From NCBI GenBank assembly GCA_947452315.1, contig CANGCX010000019.1:1-34777 (forward strand): a stretch of DNA of 34,777 nucleotides, read 5' to 3'. This DNA is from Opitutia bacterium (GTDB taxonomy: Bacteria > Verrucomicrobiota > Verrucomicrobiia > Opitutales > Opitutaceae). Made by a program: the position numbers and the translations under genes. The notes under the pieces are model-generated. The model was not told where the DNA came from. It searched no databases and saw only the letters and a list, made by a program, of their open reading frames with translations. Of the stretch, positions 26,271-34,777 are shown piece after piece. The stretch's first letter is position 1; each line of letters opens with the position of its first letter.

Positions 26271-27367
26271 GGCGAGCAGAGCGCGGAAGTGAGCGTGAGG
26301 GTGACGTCGGCGGCTTGGGCGGGGGTGAGCGTGAGCACGTCGTCCTGCCAAGTGCCGGCCGAACTGGTCCACTGGGCGTTGGGATCAGCCGCGGCGCGGT
26401 AGAAAACCGGGCCAGTCGCGCGTGGGATTTGCAGACGCAGCGCGATGCCAGGGCGACCGACGGCAGGGAGCACGTGCTCGTAAACCTCAGTTTCGCCGGC
26501 GCGATAATGAAACACGGGGCCGAGCGTGGTAACGGCGTAGCCTAGGAATTTAACGTGGGGCGCAGCGGAATCCGCAGCGCCGAAGCGAAGGGGGAAGACA
26601 TCTTTGGGCGCGCGCCACCAGGGTTTAGTGGAAAGGACCGGAAGAATCTTGCCGTTGCCGGCCCAGTTTTCGGAGGCGTCAATGAAACTGCCCTGCCACG
26701 CGTAACGGAGGCGGCACTGTCCAGCATCCCAGCACACGTTCTGGCTACCGACGAGTGCGATCGCGACGGCGGCCGGACCGGCATCGGGCATAAAGATGCG
26801 TTGGGTAAAGGGACGTTTTCCGCCACCAGCCACCGCGCCCTGTGCGACCATCGGCGGAATATTGGGGTCCTTCTCGATGGGCGGTGGCGTCACACCGGCG
26901 TAGAGTGCGCCGTACATGATCATGCCGTGACCGGGAAACGTGCAGACATACGGATAGATTCCAGGGGTCGTCGGCACCGTGAACTTGATCGAGCCGGAGC
27001 CCTCTGCGGTGAGAAGCCGGCTGTGCACCAGAACATCGGCGCTCGGCGGCACGTATTCGAGGCCTGGACCTTTTTCGACCAGCGCTAGAGCCGCCTGCAC
27101 AACGGAATCCTTGGTGCCGGGACGAAGGAGTACGAAATTGTGCGTCTGATCAGTTGAGTCGTTGTTCTCGATTTCAACAACGATTTCCTCGCCGGGTTCG
27201 GCCATGAAACGCGGCGGCTCGAAACGGAGCCCGTCGCGCATGAACATCTTCACGCTGCGCGGTTTCTTGGCGGGTGCAGCCTTGGCTTTGGGAGCTGGAA
27301 GTGTTTGAGCAAAAATGCCGGACGAGGTCAGCGTCAGGGCTAGAACTATAAGGTGAAAAAATCTCAT
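26267..27367 (-). CDS. secreted cupredoxin (azurin/auracyanin-type) with C-terminal extension
   Basis: 366 residues with a signal peptide (1-20) and an Ala/Lys/Pro-rich linker. The cupredoxin domain (about 38-160) has a full type I copper site: H76 (THNFVL), C142, H147 and M151 in the azurin-like CTFPGHGMIMYG. The C-terminal 200 residues (about 175-366) contain WDAGQCRLRYAWQGSFID and WRAPKDVFPLRFG; this domain recurs in PVC secreted proteins linked to cytochromes and propellers, function unknown. It probably carries electrons in the periplasm. It is first in a two-gene operon with the propeller protein (4-bp ATGA overlap), making a dehydrogenase/copper-acceptor pair plausible. Confidence 0.88.
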   Translation of the reverse strand: MRFFHLIVLALTLTSSGIFAQTLPAPKAKAAPAKKPRSVKMFMRDGLRFEPPRFMAEPGEEIVVEIENNDSTDQTHNFVLLRPGTKDSVVQAALALVEKGPGLEYVPPSADVLVHSRLLTAEGSGSIKFTVPTTPGIYPYVCTFPGHGMIMYGALYAGVTPPPIEKDPNIPPMVAQGAVAGGGKRPFTQRIFMPDAGPAAVAIALVGSQNVCWDAGQCRLRYAWQGSFIDASENWAGNGKILPVLSTKPWWRAPKDVFPLRFGAADSAAPHVKFLGYAVTTLGPVFHYRAGETEVYEHVLPAVGRPGIALRLQIPRATGPVFYRAAADPNAQWTSSAGTWQDDVLTLTPAQAADVTLTLTSALCSP

Positions 27368-27444
27368 GGGAAAACATTAAGCCTTAGCACAACGGTCAGA
27401 CCGGCAATCTGGGTCTCTCTGAATTTAATCGCAGTTACTTATGG

Positions 27445-27469
27445 TAGTTCAGATCGGGGAGCTGAACTA
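27445..27469 (-). terminator. perfect inverted repeat between NIPSNAP and cupredoxin genes
   Basis: TAGTTCAG (27445-27452) and CTGAACTA (27462-27469) are perfect inverted copies with a 9-bp loop, 25 bp beyond the NIPSNAP stop. No U-run follows on the minus strand, so it may be a terminator of that gene or an operator upstream of the cupredoxin operon. The rest of 27368-27494 shows no clear promoter boxes. Confidence 0.4.
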
Positions 27470-27494
27470 TTCTGCCGCACACCCCAACTCGATC

Positions 27495-28271
27495 TTACTT
27501 GATCGGTGAAAAATCGGTCGGCGTGAGGAAAACAGATTTAACGCCATCGCTGATCGTGAGCGGACCGCCCGCGGCTTTTTCGGAGGCGGCTTTCGCGGCG
27601 ACCCATACAGGATCGGCGCGGAAAGCGGCCCAAGATTGGGTCGCGGCTTCGCGGTTCGCGTGGGCCAGAAAATAGATCAGAGTCTGGCCAGCACCCTTGT
27701 CGGCGTCGGTGGGGTGATAATAACCGAGGTTAGTCATGCCGTGTTTGGCGAAGAGCGCGATCGTGTGGTCACGGAAGCGCGCATCGAGGGCGGCGATTTT
27801 GCCGGTGGGTGTCGTGTAGGTACGTAGCTCGAAAAGCCGCGGCGCGCCTTGGTACTTGGCGGGGGCAGGAGAAAAATCGGTGGGGGTGAGGAAAACGGAT
27901 TCTACCTTGGCGACTATTTTACCGGCGAGCTGGCTTTTGGCGCTCACCTCTTTCCATTCAGGATCCGCGCTAAAATTTTTCCACGACTGTTTCGCGGCTT
28001 CGCGACTGGCGTGCGCGATGAGGTAGACGAGTTTCTCGCCCGCGCCGTCGGCTTTATCGGTGGGCACGGAATAGCCGATGTTTTTCATGCCGTGTTTCTC
28101 GAAGATGCGCAGCGTGTGATCGCGGAAGCGTGCGAGTAGTTTGTCGAGGTTGCCGGGCGTGGCGGTGTAGGTACGAAGCTCGTAAACGGTTGGGTCCGAG
28201 GCGGACTGGGCGGAGGCGAAGCAACCGAAAAAACTGAAAAGGGCGAGGAGGCGAAGGAGGGGTGTTTTCAT
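27495..28271 (-). CDS. secreted protein with two NIPSNAP domains
   Basis: 258 residues from the ATG at 28271, which begins a signal peptide (MKTPLLRLLALFSFFGCFASA); the frame extends upstream to 28415 inside another gene. Two NIPSNAP (dimeric alpha/beta-barrel) domains follow. Each begins with an ELRTYT motif, contains RFRDHT...FEKHGM or FAKHGM, LVYLIAHA or LIYFLAHA and REAA.QSW, and ends in VFLTPTDFSP. The near-identical endings show an internal duplication. NIPSNAP proteins are of poorly known function; in bacteria they are small ferredoxin-like barrels that may bind a ligand. It sits 40 bp after the small conserved gene on the same strand. Confidence 0.88.
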   Translation of the reverse strand: MKTPLLRLLALFSFFGCFASAQSASDPTVYELRTYTATPGNLDKLLARFRDHTLRIFEKHGMKNIGYSVPTDKADGAGEKLVYLIAHASREAAKQSWKNFSADPEWKEVSAKSQLAGKIVAKVESVFLTPTDFSPAPAKYQGAPRLFELRTYTTPTGKIAALDARFRDHTIALFAKHGMTNLGYYHPTDADKGAGQTLIYFLAHANREAATQSWAAFRADPVWVAAKAASEKAAGGPLTISDGVKSVFLTPTDFSPIK

Positions 28272-28311
28272 GGGGAAAGTAAAAATGAGCGGCGCTGAAC
28301 GCATTTCGTGC

Positions 28312-28656
28312 TCAGTTCGACCAGAAACCACCCTGATGTTTTTCGGCCCCGGCGCCCGCGAGTTCGCCGGTTTCAGCGGAGGCTTCTTCGGGGGGAAGTT
28401 CTTCCATCGGGGCAAAACGTTCCGAAGTGAAGCCGAGTTCTTGCTGACCTTGGTGGAAAGGATCGGGCGGGTTGGTGAGTTCGGTAAGTAGGAGACCGAC
28501 GGTGGCGCTCTCGCCGCCTTTCACGATTTTCTCGCGACCGAGGAAGACCTCGCGGATCGTGTACGTGTTGCCCTTGACCGGGAGCTGTTTGTAGAGCGCG
28601 CGGATGAAGCTGGAAAACGTGTCGTTGATGCAGACGACTTTCTGACCTTTGACCAT
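28312..28656 (-). CDS. small conserved protein of unknown function
   Basis: 114 residues, cytoplasmic, no signal peptide. The first ~75 residues look like a compact beta domain (KGQKVVCINDTFS, VKGNTYTIREVFLGRE, ESATVGLLLTELTNPPDPF), followed by a conserved GFTSERFAPME tail and an acidic, glutamate- and alanine-rich C-terminus. I recognise the KVVCIND...LP.KG.TYTIR pattern from short hypothetical proteins in Bacteroidota, Verrucomicrobiota and phages, but the function is not known. Codon use fits the neighbourhood and the other frames of this stretch lack such order. It is between the DUF5069 gene and the NIPSNAP gene on the same strand. Confidence 0.78.
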   Translation of the reverse strand: MVKGQKVVCINDTFSSFIRALYKQLPVKGNTYTIREVFLGREKIVKGGESATVGLLLTELTNPPDPFHQGQQELGFTSERFAPMEELPPEEASAETGELAGAGAEKHQGGFWSN

Positions 28657-28718
28657 GATGAAGGAGGAACGAGGGTCGGGCGGGGACGCGAGGAAATCCG
28701 CAAAAAGAAGATCGCCGC

Positions 28719-29192
28719 TTATTCGATCCGACCTTCGTCAAAGTCCATCAGGTCAGCAACGCAGATGATCTGTTCGGTGCGGTCGGCGCAGCCCATATTG
28801 GTGAGGGCGGTTTTAAGAAAATCGCGGCCGGAAGCAGTCATGCCTTTCTGCACGTACTCACGGTTCCACTTGGCTACGCGCAGATCGGCGGGGAAAAGTG
28901 CGAGTAAGCGGCGGTCACGCTCCGTATCGGGCAAGTCGGCCTCGAAGCATTCGTGCACGATGGTTTCCACGGCACCCGGATCGATCCCGAGATGCATGCA
29001 CAAGAATTTATCCATGCCGCGTTTGTAGTTTTTCGCGTAGCTGGCCGGTAGCGCGCCGTGTTCTTTCACGTAGCGGCATTTCTCCAGAAACCGCGGCAGG
29101 TGGAGTAGGCCCGTGGCAGCGTGCGGCACATAGGGTGAAGGCAGGCAGGTAAGAATTTCGCCGGAGGAGCCAGGGATGGGTTTCGAGGACAC
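28719..29192 (-). CDS. DUF5069 domain protein
   Basis: 157 residues from a GTG at 29192; a TTG at 29231 is an alternative start, and no ATG lies before the domain. The DUF5069 pattern is present: GLLHLPRFLEKCR, LPASYAKNYKRGMDKFLCMHLGIDPG, then a helical region and a C-terminal part with DFLKTALTNMGC. The domain is a small cytosolic alpha-helical protein of unknown function, widespread in Verrucomicrobiota and cyanobacteria. It is divergent from the GreA/GreB-like gene and upstream of the small conserved gene (62-bp gap), which may share its promoter. Confidence 0.8.
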   Translation of the reverse strand: MSSKPIPGSSGEILTCLPSPYVPHAATGLLHLPRFLEKCRYVKEHGALPASYAKNYKRGMDKFLCMHLGIDPGAVETIVHECFEADLPDTERDRRLLALFPADLRVAKWNREYVQKGMTASGRDFLKTALTNMGCADRTEQIICVADLMDFDEGRIE

Positions 29193-29280
29193 GACTGAAA
29201 ACAAACGCAGTCCACGCGTACGCGCCAGCAAAAGCGCGGCTTGCGGCCCGCGGGTTCAACCCCTGACATAATCTTTCACC

Positions 29281-29760
29281 ATGGACAAAGCCGCGCTGCG
29301 CCGGGCCATTATAGCCCAACTCGAGGCCGAACTGGCCACTCTCACTGCCGCCGCGCACGACGCCCACGCCGAGGCCACGGACGAGGAGAACCGCGCGGAG
29401 GATAAATACGACATGCGCAGCCAGTCCGCTGCTTATTTAGCGGCGGGCCAGGCGAAGCTTGCGACCGAGCTTGGAGCGGCCATCGGTGCCTATCAGTCGC
29501 TGGCGCTGCCGGCGTTTGGGCCCGAGGACGCGATTGCCACGGGCGCACTCGTGACCCTGGAGGTGCGCGGGCAACCCACCCTCTATTTTCTTGGCCCGCA
29601 ACGCGGCGGGCTCGAACTCACAGTCGATGGCGTGACGGTGCTTGTCGTGACGGCAGCATCACCCCTGGGCCGGCAACTTACGGGGCGGCGGCAGGGCGAG
29701 AGCGTGATGCTACCGGGCCGCGGCGGCCCGGCGCTACAGACTATCCGCGCGGTGGACTGA
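29281..29760 (+). CDS. GreA/GreB-like transcription factor family protein
   Basis: 159 residues. The N-terminal ~70 residues are helical and probably form the coiled coil (ALRRAIIAQLEAELATLT, then EATDEENRAEDKYDMR). The C-terminal ~85 residues match the GreA/GreB FKBP-like domain, with GALVTLEVRG, LYFLGPQRGG, TVLVVTAASPLGRQLTGRR and GESVMLPG. In GreA the coiled-coil tip carries two acidic residues that help RNA polymerase cleave backtracked RNA; here the acidic EATDEENRAED stretch is near that region but not at the usual D-x-x-E position, so factor activity is uncertain. It is divergent from the DUF5069 gene and convergent with gltD (28-bp gap). Confidence 0.8.
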   Translation: MDKAALRRAIIAQLEAELATLTAAAHDAHAEATDEENRAEDKYDMRSQSAAYLAAGQAKLATELGAAIGAYQSLALPAFGPEDAIATGALVTLEVRGQPTLYFLGPQRGGLELTVDGVTVLVVTAASPLGRQLTGRRQGESVMLPGRGGPALQTIRAVD

Positions 29761-29788
29761 TCGCTCACCGTACGGCAGTGGAAACAAA

Positions 29789-31273
29789 TTAAGGCAGATC
29801 GGTCGAACCCATGAGGTAGCGGTCGCACTCGCGCGCGGCGCCCCGGCCTTCGTTAATCGCCCAAACAACGAGACTCTGACCACGACGGCAATCCCCGGCG
29901 GCGAAGACGCCTTTAATGCTCGTCGTGTAGTACTCGTGCTCCGCTTTGATATTGGAGCGGGTGTCGGTCTCTAGGCCGATTTCTTTGATGAGGGCTTGTT
30001 CCGGCCCGAGGAAACCCATCGCGAGCAAGACCAGTTGCGCGGGACGGACTTTTTCGGTGCCGGGCTGTTCTTTCGGAATGAACTGACCCTTTTCGTTTTT
30101 CTCCCACTTGATCTCGACGGTGACGATCGACTGAAGATTACCAGCTGCATCGCCGTTGAATTTTTTCACCGTCGTAAGATAAACGCGGGGATCGGCGCCG
30201 AACTTGGCGGCAGCTTCTTCCTGACCGTAGTCCATCTTGTAGGTCTTAGGCCACTCGGGCCAGGGATTGTCAGCGGTGCGCTCGAGCGGGGGCTTGGGCA
30301 AGATTTCGATTTGGACGATACTCTTGCAGCCGTGGCGCATTGAGGTGCCGACGCAATCGGTGCCGGTATCGCCGCCGCCGATGACGATGACGTCTTTGTC
30401 TTTAGCGTGGATTGGGCAGTGCTCAGCGCCGCCGTTTAAGACGGCTTTGGTGTTGGCGGTGAGTAACTCCATCGCGAAGTGGACGCCCTTGAGATTGCGG
30501 CCCTCGATCGGCAGATCGCGCGGTTGAGTGGCGCCGGTGCAGAAAACGGTAGCGTCGTATTCTTTGAGGAAAATTTGTGGCTCGACGTTGTCGCCGACGT
30601 TGGCGTTGCAGATAAATTTGATCCCGGAGTCTTCCATCAACTTGATGCGGCGAAGGACGACTTCTTTTTTATCCAACTTCATGTTGGGGATACCGTACAT
30701 GAGGAGTCCGCCGGGACGATCCGCTCGCTCGAAGACGGTCACGGTGTGGCCGGCTTTATTGAGTTGTTCGGCGCAGGAAAGGCCGGCGGGGCCGGAGCCA
30801 ATCACAGCGACTTTCTTGCCGGTGCGGGCGCGGGGCTGCTCGGGCAGCACCCAACCCTCTTCCCAGCCGCGATCGGTGATGGCGGCCTCGATATTTTTAA
30901 TGGTGACGGGCGGATTGTTGATGCCGAGAACGCAGGAGCCTTCGCAGGGGGCGGGGCAGACGCGACCGGTGAATTCCGGGAAGTTGTTGGTCTTATGCAG
31001 CCGATCGAGTGCTTCTTTCCAGAGCCCGCGATAAACGAGATCGTTCCACTCGGGGATAAGGTTATTGATGGGGCAACCGCTGGCCATGCCGCTGATGAGT
31101 TTGCCCGTGTGACAGAACGGGACACCGCAGTTCATGCAGCGCGCGCCCTGATTGCGGAGTTTTTTCTCCTCCATGTGAACATGGAATTCCTTCCAATCGC
31201 GCGTGCGCTCAGAAGGCGCGCGGTCGACGGGAAGTTCGCGGAGGTATTCGATGAAGCCGGTGGGTTTGCCCAT
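29789..31273 (-). CDS. gltD: glutamate synthase small subunit (NADPH)
   Basis: 494 residues. It supplies electrons from NADPH to the large subunit for the GOGAT reaction (glutamine + 2-oxoglutarate to two glutamate). The N-terminal iron-sulfur part has Cys46, 49, 54 and 67 (CMNCGVPFC...GCP) and Cys106, 110 and 114 (CPAPCEGSC), giving two 4Fe-4S clusters. The FAD-binding GSGPAG lies at 159-164, and the NADPH-binding GGGDTG at 299-304. The C-terminal [19 protein letters not shown] is the FAD-closing motif. Length matches bacterial GltD (about 470-490). It follows gltB on the same strand after 36 bp, the usual gltBD operon order. Confidence 0.97.
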   Translation of the reverse strand: MGKPTGFIEYLRELPVDRAPSERTRDWKEFHVHMEEKKLRNQGARCMNCGVPFCHTGKLISGMASGCPINNLIPEWNDLVYRGLWKEALDRLHKTNNFPEFTGRVCPAPCEGSCVLGINNPPVTIKNIEAAITDRGWEEGWVLPEQPRARTGKKVAVIGSGPAGLSCAEQLNKAGHTVTVFERADRPGGLLMYGIPNMKLDKKEVVLRRIKLMEDSGIKFICNANVGDNVEPQIFLKEYDATVFCTGATQPRDLPIEGRNLKGVHFAMELLTANTKAVLNGGAEHCPIHAKDKDVIVIGGGDTGTDCVGTSMRHGCKSIVQIEILPKPPLERTADNPWPEWPKTYKMDYGQEEAAAKFGADPRVYLTTVKKFNGDAAGNLQSIVTVEIKWEKNEKGQFIPKEQPGTEKVRPAQLVLLAMGFLGPEQALIKEIGLETDTRSNIKAEHEYYTTSIKGVFAAGDCRRGQSLVVWAINEGRGAARECDRYLMGSTDLP

Positions 31274-31309
31274 GGGAGGAAGGTGCTGTTGCGGGGAGAC
31301 GCTGAGGGT

Positions 31310-34300
31310 TTAGTTACCGCCGACGCGCGAGAGGTCGCGGGCGTTTTCTTCGAAGGCGGCCATAACGGCTTCGTCGCCGGTGAGGCCTTGTGCTTCGGCT
31401 TTCTCGATACAGGCGAGCATGCGCTTGTAGTCCTTGGGTAAGACTTTCACGAACTTCGAGACGACGGTATCGAAGCGCTTAAGGACGTCTTGGCCGCGGG
31501 CGCTTTGCGTGTAATCGACGTGGCGTTGGATGATGGCGCGTAGTTCAGCGATTTCGGCTTTGGTTTCGACCTTTTCGAGACCGACCATCGACGGATTAGC
31601 CTGCTGGGCGAAGGTACCGTTTTCATCGAGCACGTAGGCGACGCCGCCCGACATACCCGCAGCGAAGTTACGGCCGGTGGGTCCGAGGACGACGACGCGG
31701 CCACCGGTCATGTATTCGCAGCCGTGGTCGCCCACGCCTTCGACGACGGCGGTGACACCAGAATTGCGGACGCCGAAGCGCTCGCCAGCGCGGCCGTTGA
31801 CGTAGATCTCACCGGCGGTGGCGCCGTACATGGCGACGTTGCCGATGATAATGTTGTCGGCGGCTTTGAAGCCGGCGTTAGCAGGTGGGTGCACAATCAG
31901 TTTACCGCCGGAGAGGCCTTTGCCAAAATAGTCGTTGGCGTCGCCTTCGATGGAGAGAGTCATGCCGCGCGTGACGAAGGCGCCGAAACTCTGGCCGGCG
32001 GAGCCTTTGAAGCGGAATTGAATCGTGTCTTCAGGCAGGCCTTTGGCGCCGTATTTCTTGGTGACTTCGTAGCTGGTGATCGTGCCGGTGACGCGATTGA
32101 CGTTCTTGATCGGCAATTCGGCGATGACTTTTTCGCCGCGCTCGATGGCGGGTTGGGCGAGGCCGAGGAGGGTCGTGAGATCGAGCGACTTGTCTAGACC
32201 GTGGTCCTGCTTGATGGAGCAGAAACGGCCGACTTCCGGCCCGACATCGGGCGAGTAAAGGATCTTGGAGAAGTCTAGGCCCTTGGCTTTCCAATGATCG
32301 ACGGCGCGCTTGGGCTCGAGGCGATCGGTGCGACCGACCATTTCTTCGATGGTGCGGAAGCCGAGTTGGGCCATGAGTTCGCGAACCTCGGTGGCGATGA
32401 AGGTCATGAAATTCACGACGTGCTCGGGTTTGCCGGCGTATTTAGCGCGAAGGCGTGGGTCCTGCGTGGCGATGCCCGCGGGGCAGGTGTTAAGATGGCA
32501 GACGCGCATCATGATGCAGCCGGTGGCGACGAGGGGAGCGGTCGCGAAACCAAACTCTTCAGCGCCGAGGAGTGCGGCCATGATAACATCGCGGCCGGTC
32601 TTCAATTGGCCATCGGTCTCAACGGCGATGCGTGAGCGCAGGTTGTTCATCACGAGGGTCTGGTGGGTCTCAGCTAGACCGAGTTCCCACGGGAGACCGG
32701 CGTGCGTGATCGAGGTCTGCGGTGAAGCGCCGGTGCCGCCATCGTAACCGGAAATCAGAACCACGTCAGCGTGGGCTTTCGCGACGCCAGCGGCGATGGT
32801 GCCGACGCCAACTTCAGAGACAAGTTTCACGCTGACGCGGGCGTGGCGGTTTGCGTTCTTGAGGTCATGGATCAACTCCGCGAGATCCTCGATGGAGTAG
32901 ATGTCGTGATGCGGCGGGGGCGAGATGAGGCCGACGCCGGCGGTGGTGCCGCGGGTTTTCGCGACCCACGGATAAACCTTGGAGCCGGGCAACTGACCGC
33001 CTTCACCGGGTTTAGCGCCCTGGGCCATCTTGATTTGGATTTCGCGCGCGTTGGTGAGGTATTCGCTGGTGACGCCGAAACGGCCGGAGGCGACCTGCTT
33101 GATGGCGGAGTTTTTGGAATCGCCGTTGGCCATCGGGATGAAGCGCGCGGGATCTTCGCCGCCTTCACCGGTGTTGGATTTGCCGCCGATGCGGTTCATG
33201 GCGATGGCGAGCGTCTCGTGAGCTTCGCTGGAGATGGAGCCGTAGGACATGGCGCCGGTTTTGAAGCGCTTCATGATCGACTGGAGGGACTCAACTTCCT
33301 CAAGGGGGATCGCGGTGGAGGCCTTAAACTCGAGGAGGCTGCGGAGGGTGCAGAGGGCTTTGCCCTGTTCGTTAACGATCTTGGAGTAATCCTTAAACGC
33401 AGCGTAATTGGTGGTGCGCACGGCCTTTTGCAGGCGGTGAATTGACTCGGGCGTGAAGAGATGCGCTTCGCCGCCACTGCGCCATTGGTATTGGCCGCCG
33501 GAGGGCAATACAGCGGCGTTGGCCGTGCGCTCAGGATAAGCAGCGTGGTGGCGGGCGAGAACTTCCTGGGCGACGACGTCAAGGCCGATGCCCCCGACGC
33601 GAGAAGGCGTCCACGTGAAATAGTGGTCGACGACATCTTGGCGCAGGCCGAGGGCTTCGAAGACTTGGGCGCCGCGGTAGCTTTGAATCGCGGAGATGCC
33701 CATCTTGGACATGACTTTGACGACGCCCTTGGAGGCGGCCTTCACGAGGTTTTTGCAGGCAGTCTTGTGGTCGATGCCGGTGAGTAACTGCTCCTTAATC
33801 ATGTCGTCGATGGTCTCGAACGCCACGTAGGGGTTGATGGCGGAGGCACCGTAGCCGATGAGCAGGGAGAAGTGATGCACTTCGCGAGCATCGCCAGTTT
33901 CGATCACAAGGGAGGCGCGTGTGCGCAGGCCTTCGCGGATGAGATAATGGTGCAAGCCGGCGACGGCGAGGAGCGCGGGGATAGGCGCAAATTCCTTGGT
34001 CACGCCGCGATCGGAGAGAATGAGGACGTTCGCCTCGTCTTCCTCGATGTGGCGGCGGGCCATGGCGCAGAGTTCTTCCATTGATTTCGCAAGGCCCTTC
34101 TCGCCGCGCGCGACGCGGAAGAGGATGGGCAGCACGGCGGTTTTGAGACCGGGCAGATCGGTGCGGCGGATTTTAGCGAAGTCTTCGTTGGTGAGGATCG
34201 GGTATTTCAACTCCACGCGACGGCAGGCGGTCGGCTGCGGGTTGAGGAGATTACCTTCGGAGCCCAAGCGGGTTTCCGATGAAGTGATAATTTCTTCGCG

Positions 34301-34777
34301 GATACAGTCGATCGGCGGGTTGGTGACCTGCGCGAAGAGCTGTTTAAAATAATCGTAGAGGAGCCGGGGCTTGTTGGAGAGCACCGCGAGGGCAGCGTCA
34401 TTACCCATGGAGCCGGTGGCTTCGACGCCGTCCTTGGCCATGGGCATGAGGATGATGCGTTCATCTTCGTTGGTGTAGCCGAAGGCGATTTGGCGCTGCA
34501 GCAGCGTGGCGTGATCGGGTTGATCGACCTTGGGCGCCTCAGGCAAATCGCTGAGGTGAACCAGGTGCTCATTGAGCCACTGGCGGTAGGGGCGCGCGGT
34601 GCAGATTTCTTTTTTGATCTCTTCGTCGGAGATGATGCGGCCTTGCGCGGTGTCCACGAGGAACATCTTGCCGGGTTGCACGCGGCCTTTTTCGACGATG
34701 TCTTCAGCGGGAATGGGCAAGACGCCGGCCTCGGAGGCGACGACGACAAAGCCGTCTTTGGTGACGTAGTAACGCGA
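31310..34777 (-). CDS. gltB: glutamate synthase large subunit (N-terminus beyond window)
   Basis: 1155 residues of the C-terminal part are visible. The frame is open to the right edge: 19 codons ([19 protein letters not shown]) precede the apparent TTG start at 34720, so that codon is internal. The missing part is most of the N-terminal glutamine amidotransferase domain (about 350-400 residues). Visible are the end of that domain ([20 protein letters not shown]), the central domain, the FMN-binding synthase domain ([20 protein letters not shown]), the 3Fe-4S Cys cluster encoded at about 32484-32522 (C-x5-C-x4-C in [10 protein letters not shown]), and the C-terminal beta-helix ([14 protein letters not shown]). 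It makes glutamate with GltD. No frameshift was seen. Confidence 0.96.
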   Translation of the reverse strand, partial: SRYYVTKDGFVVVASEAGVLPIPAEDIVEKGRVQPGKMFLVDTAQGRIISDEEIKKEICTARPYRQWLNEHLVHLSDLPEAPKVDQPDHATLLQRQIAFGYTNEDERIILMPMAKDGVEATGSMGNDAALAVLSNKPRLLYDYFKQLFAQVTNPPIDCIREEIITSSETRLGSEGNLLNPQPTACRRVELKYPILTNEDFAKIRRTDLPGLKTAVLPILFRVARGEKGLAKSMEELCAMARRHIEEDEANVLILSDRGVTKEFAPIPALLAVAGLHHYLIREGLRTRASLVIETGDAREVHHFSLLIGYGASAINPYVAFETIDDMIKEQLLTGIDHKTACKNLVKAASKGVVKVMSKMGISAIQSYRGAQVFEALGLRQDVVDHYFTWTPSRVGGIGLDVVAQEVLARHHAAYPERTANAAVLPSGGQYQWRSGGEAHLFTPESIHRLQKAVRTTNYAAFKDYSKIVNEQGKALCTLRSLLEFKASTAIPLEEVESLQSIMKRFKTGAMSYGSISSEAHETLAIAMNRIGGKSNTGEGGEDPARFIPMANGDSKNSAIKQVASGRFGVTSEYLTNAREIQIKMAQGAKPGEGGQLPGSKVYPWVAKTRGTTAGVGLISPPPHHDIYSIEDLAELIHDLKNANRHARVSVKLVSEVGVGTIAAGVAKAHADVVLISGYDGGTGASPQTSITHAGLPWELGLAETHQTLVMNNLRSRIAVETDGQLKTGRDVIMAALLGAEEFGFATAPLVATGCIMMRVCHLNTCPAGIATQDPRLRAKYAGKPEHVVNFMTFIATEVRELMAQLGFRTIEEMVGRTDRLEPKRAVDHWKAKGLDFSKILYSPDVGPEVGRFCSIKQDHGLDKSLDLTTLLGLAQPAIERGEKVIAELPIKNVNRVTGTITSYEVTKKYGAKGLPEDTIQFRFKGSAGQSFGAFVTRGMTLSIEGDANDYFGKGLSGGKLIVHPPANAGFKAADNIIIGNVAMYGATAGEIYVNGRAGERFGVRNSGVTAVVEGVGDHGCEYMTGGRVVVLGPTGRNFAAGMSGGVAYVLDENGTFAQQANPSMVGLEKVETKAEIAELRAIIQRHVDYTQSARGQDVLKRFDTVVSKFVKVLPKDYKRMLACIEKAEAQGLTGDEAVMAAFEENARDLSRVGGN

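Noticed and set aside
30479-31441. 320-codon plus-strand open frame
   Set aside because: Antisense of gltD and of the 3' end of gltB; no recognisable domain.
34207-34749. 180-codon minus-strand frame near the right edge
   Set aside because: Shadow of gltB in another frame, rich in Pro/Ser/Arg, no motif.
1-34777. CRISPR arrays, insertion sequences, rRNA, riboswitches
   Set aside because: No regularly spaced repeats, transposase motifs, rRNA stretches or recognisable riboswitch cores were seen on either strand.

Overview
The window looks like a chromosomal segment of a Verrucomicrobiota bacterium, probably close to Opitutaceae. The pointers are a high-GC genome, a DUF1552/DUF1592 pair of the kind common in the PVC superphylum, many secreted carbohydrate-active enzymes, starts without a clear Shine-Dalgarno, and an AmpG-like permease of the type shared by Bacteroidota and Verrucomicrobiota. 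The taxonomic call is inference from gene content, not from a marker gene.

Left part (1-5.8 kb, minus strand). A truncated PVC-type cytochrome c protein (DUF1587/DUF1595/DUF1592/DUF1588 type) runs off the left edge and is translationally coupled to a Tat-exported DUF1552 protein. Next is an AbiE-type (type IV) toxin-antitoxin pair in reversed order, toxin first. It sits directly beyond the 3' end of a tRNA-Glu(UUC) gene with an encoded CCA.

Centre (5.9-21.1 kb). This is a large peptidoglycan (muropeptide) recycling locus in three transcription units. Plus-strand unit A: L-Ala-D/L-Glu epimerase, NagZ-like GH3 hexosaminidase, lipoprotein AmpD/AmiD-type amidase, secreted amidohydrolase. Minus-strand unit B: murQ, a DigH/YngK-type GHL10 glycan hydrolase, an AmpG-like permease, and a GH78 alpha-L-rhamnosidase. 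Plus-strand unit C, divergent from murQ: anmK, a conserved protein often labelled 3-methyladenine DNA glycosylase without proof, an NrfJ-like double OB-fold secreted protein, and an unrecognised protein whose motifs resemble a kinase-like fold. Units A and B converge with only 7 bp between stop codons. Together they would release murein fragments, import them, trim the sugars and peptide, and route anhydro-MurNAc through AnmK and MurQ to GlcNAc-6-P.

Right part (21.1-34.8 kb). A secreted GH39 glycosidase and an SGNH/GDSL esterase form a short plus-strand operon, followed by a lipocalin lipoprotein. After an AT-rich intergenic island come minus-strand genes: a secreted beta-propeller dehydrogenase-like protein coupled to a secreted cupredoxin, a double NIPSNAP protein, a small conserved unknown protein and a DUF5069 protein. 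A plus-strand GreA/GreB-like protein follows. The window ends with glutamate synthase gltD and most of gltB, whose N-terminus lies beyond the right edge.

No CRISPR array, transposase, integrase or rRNA was seen.
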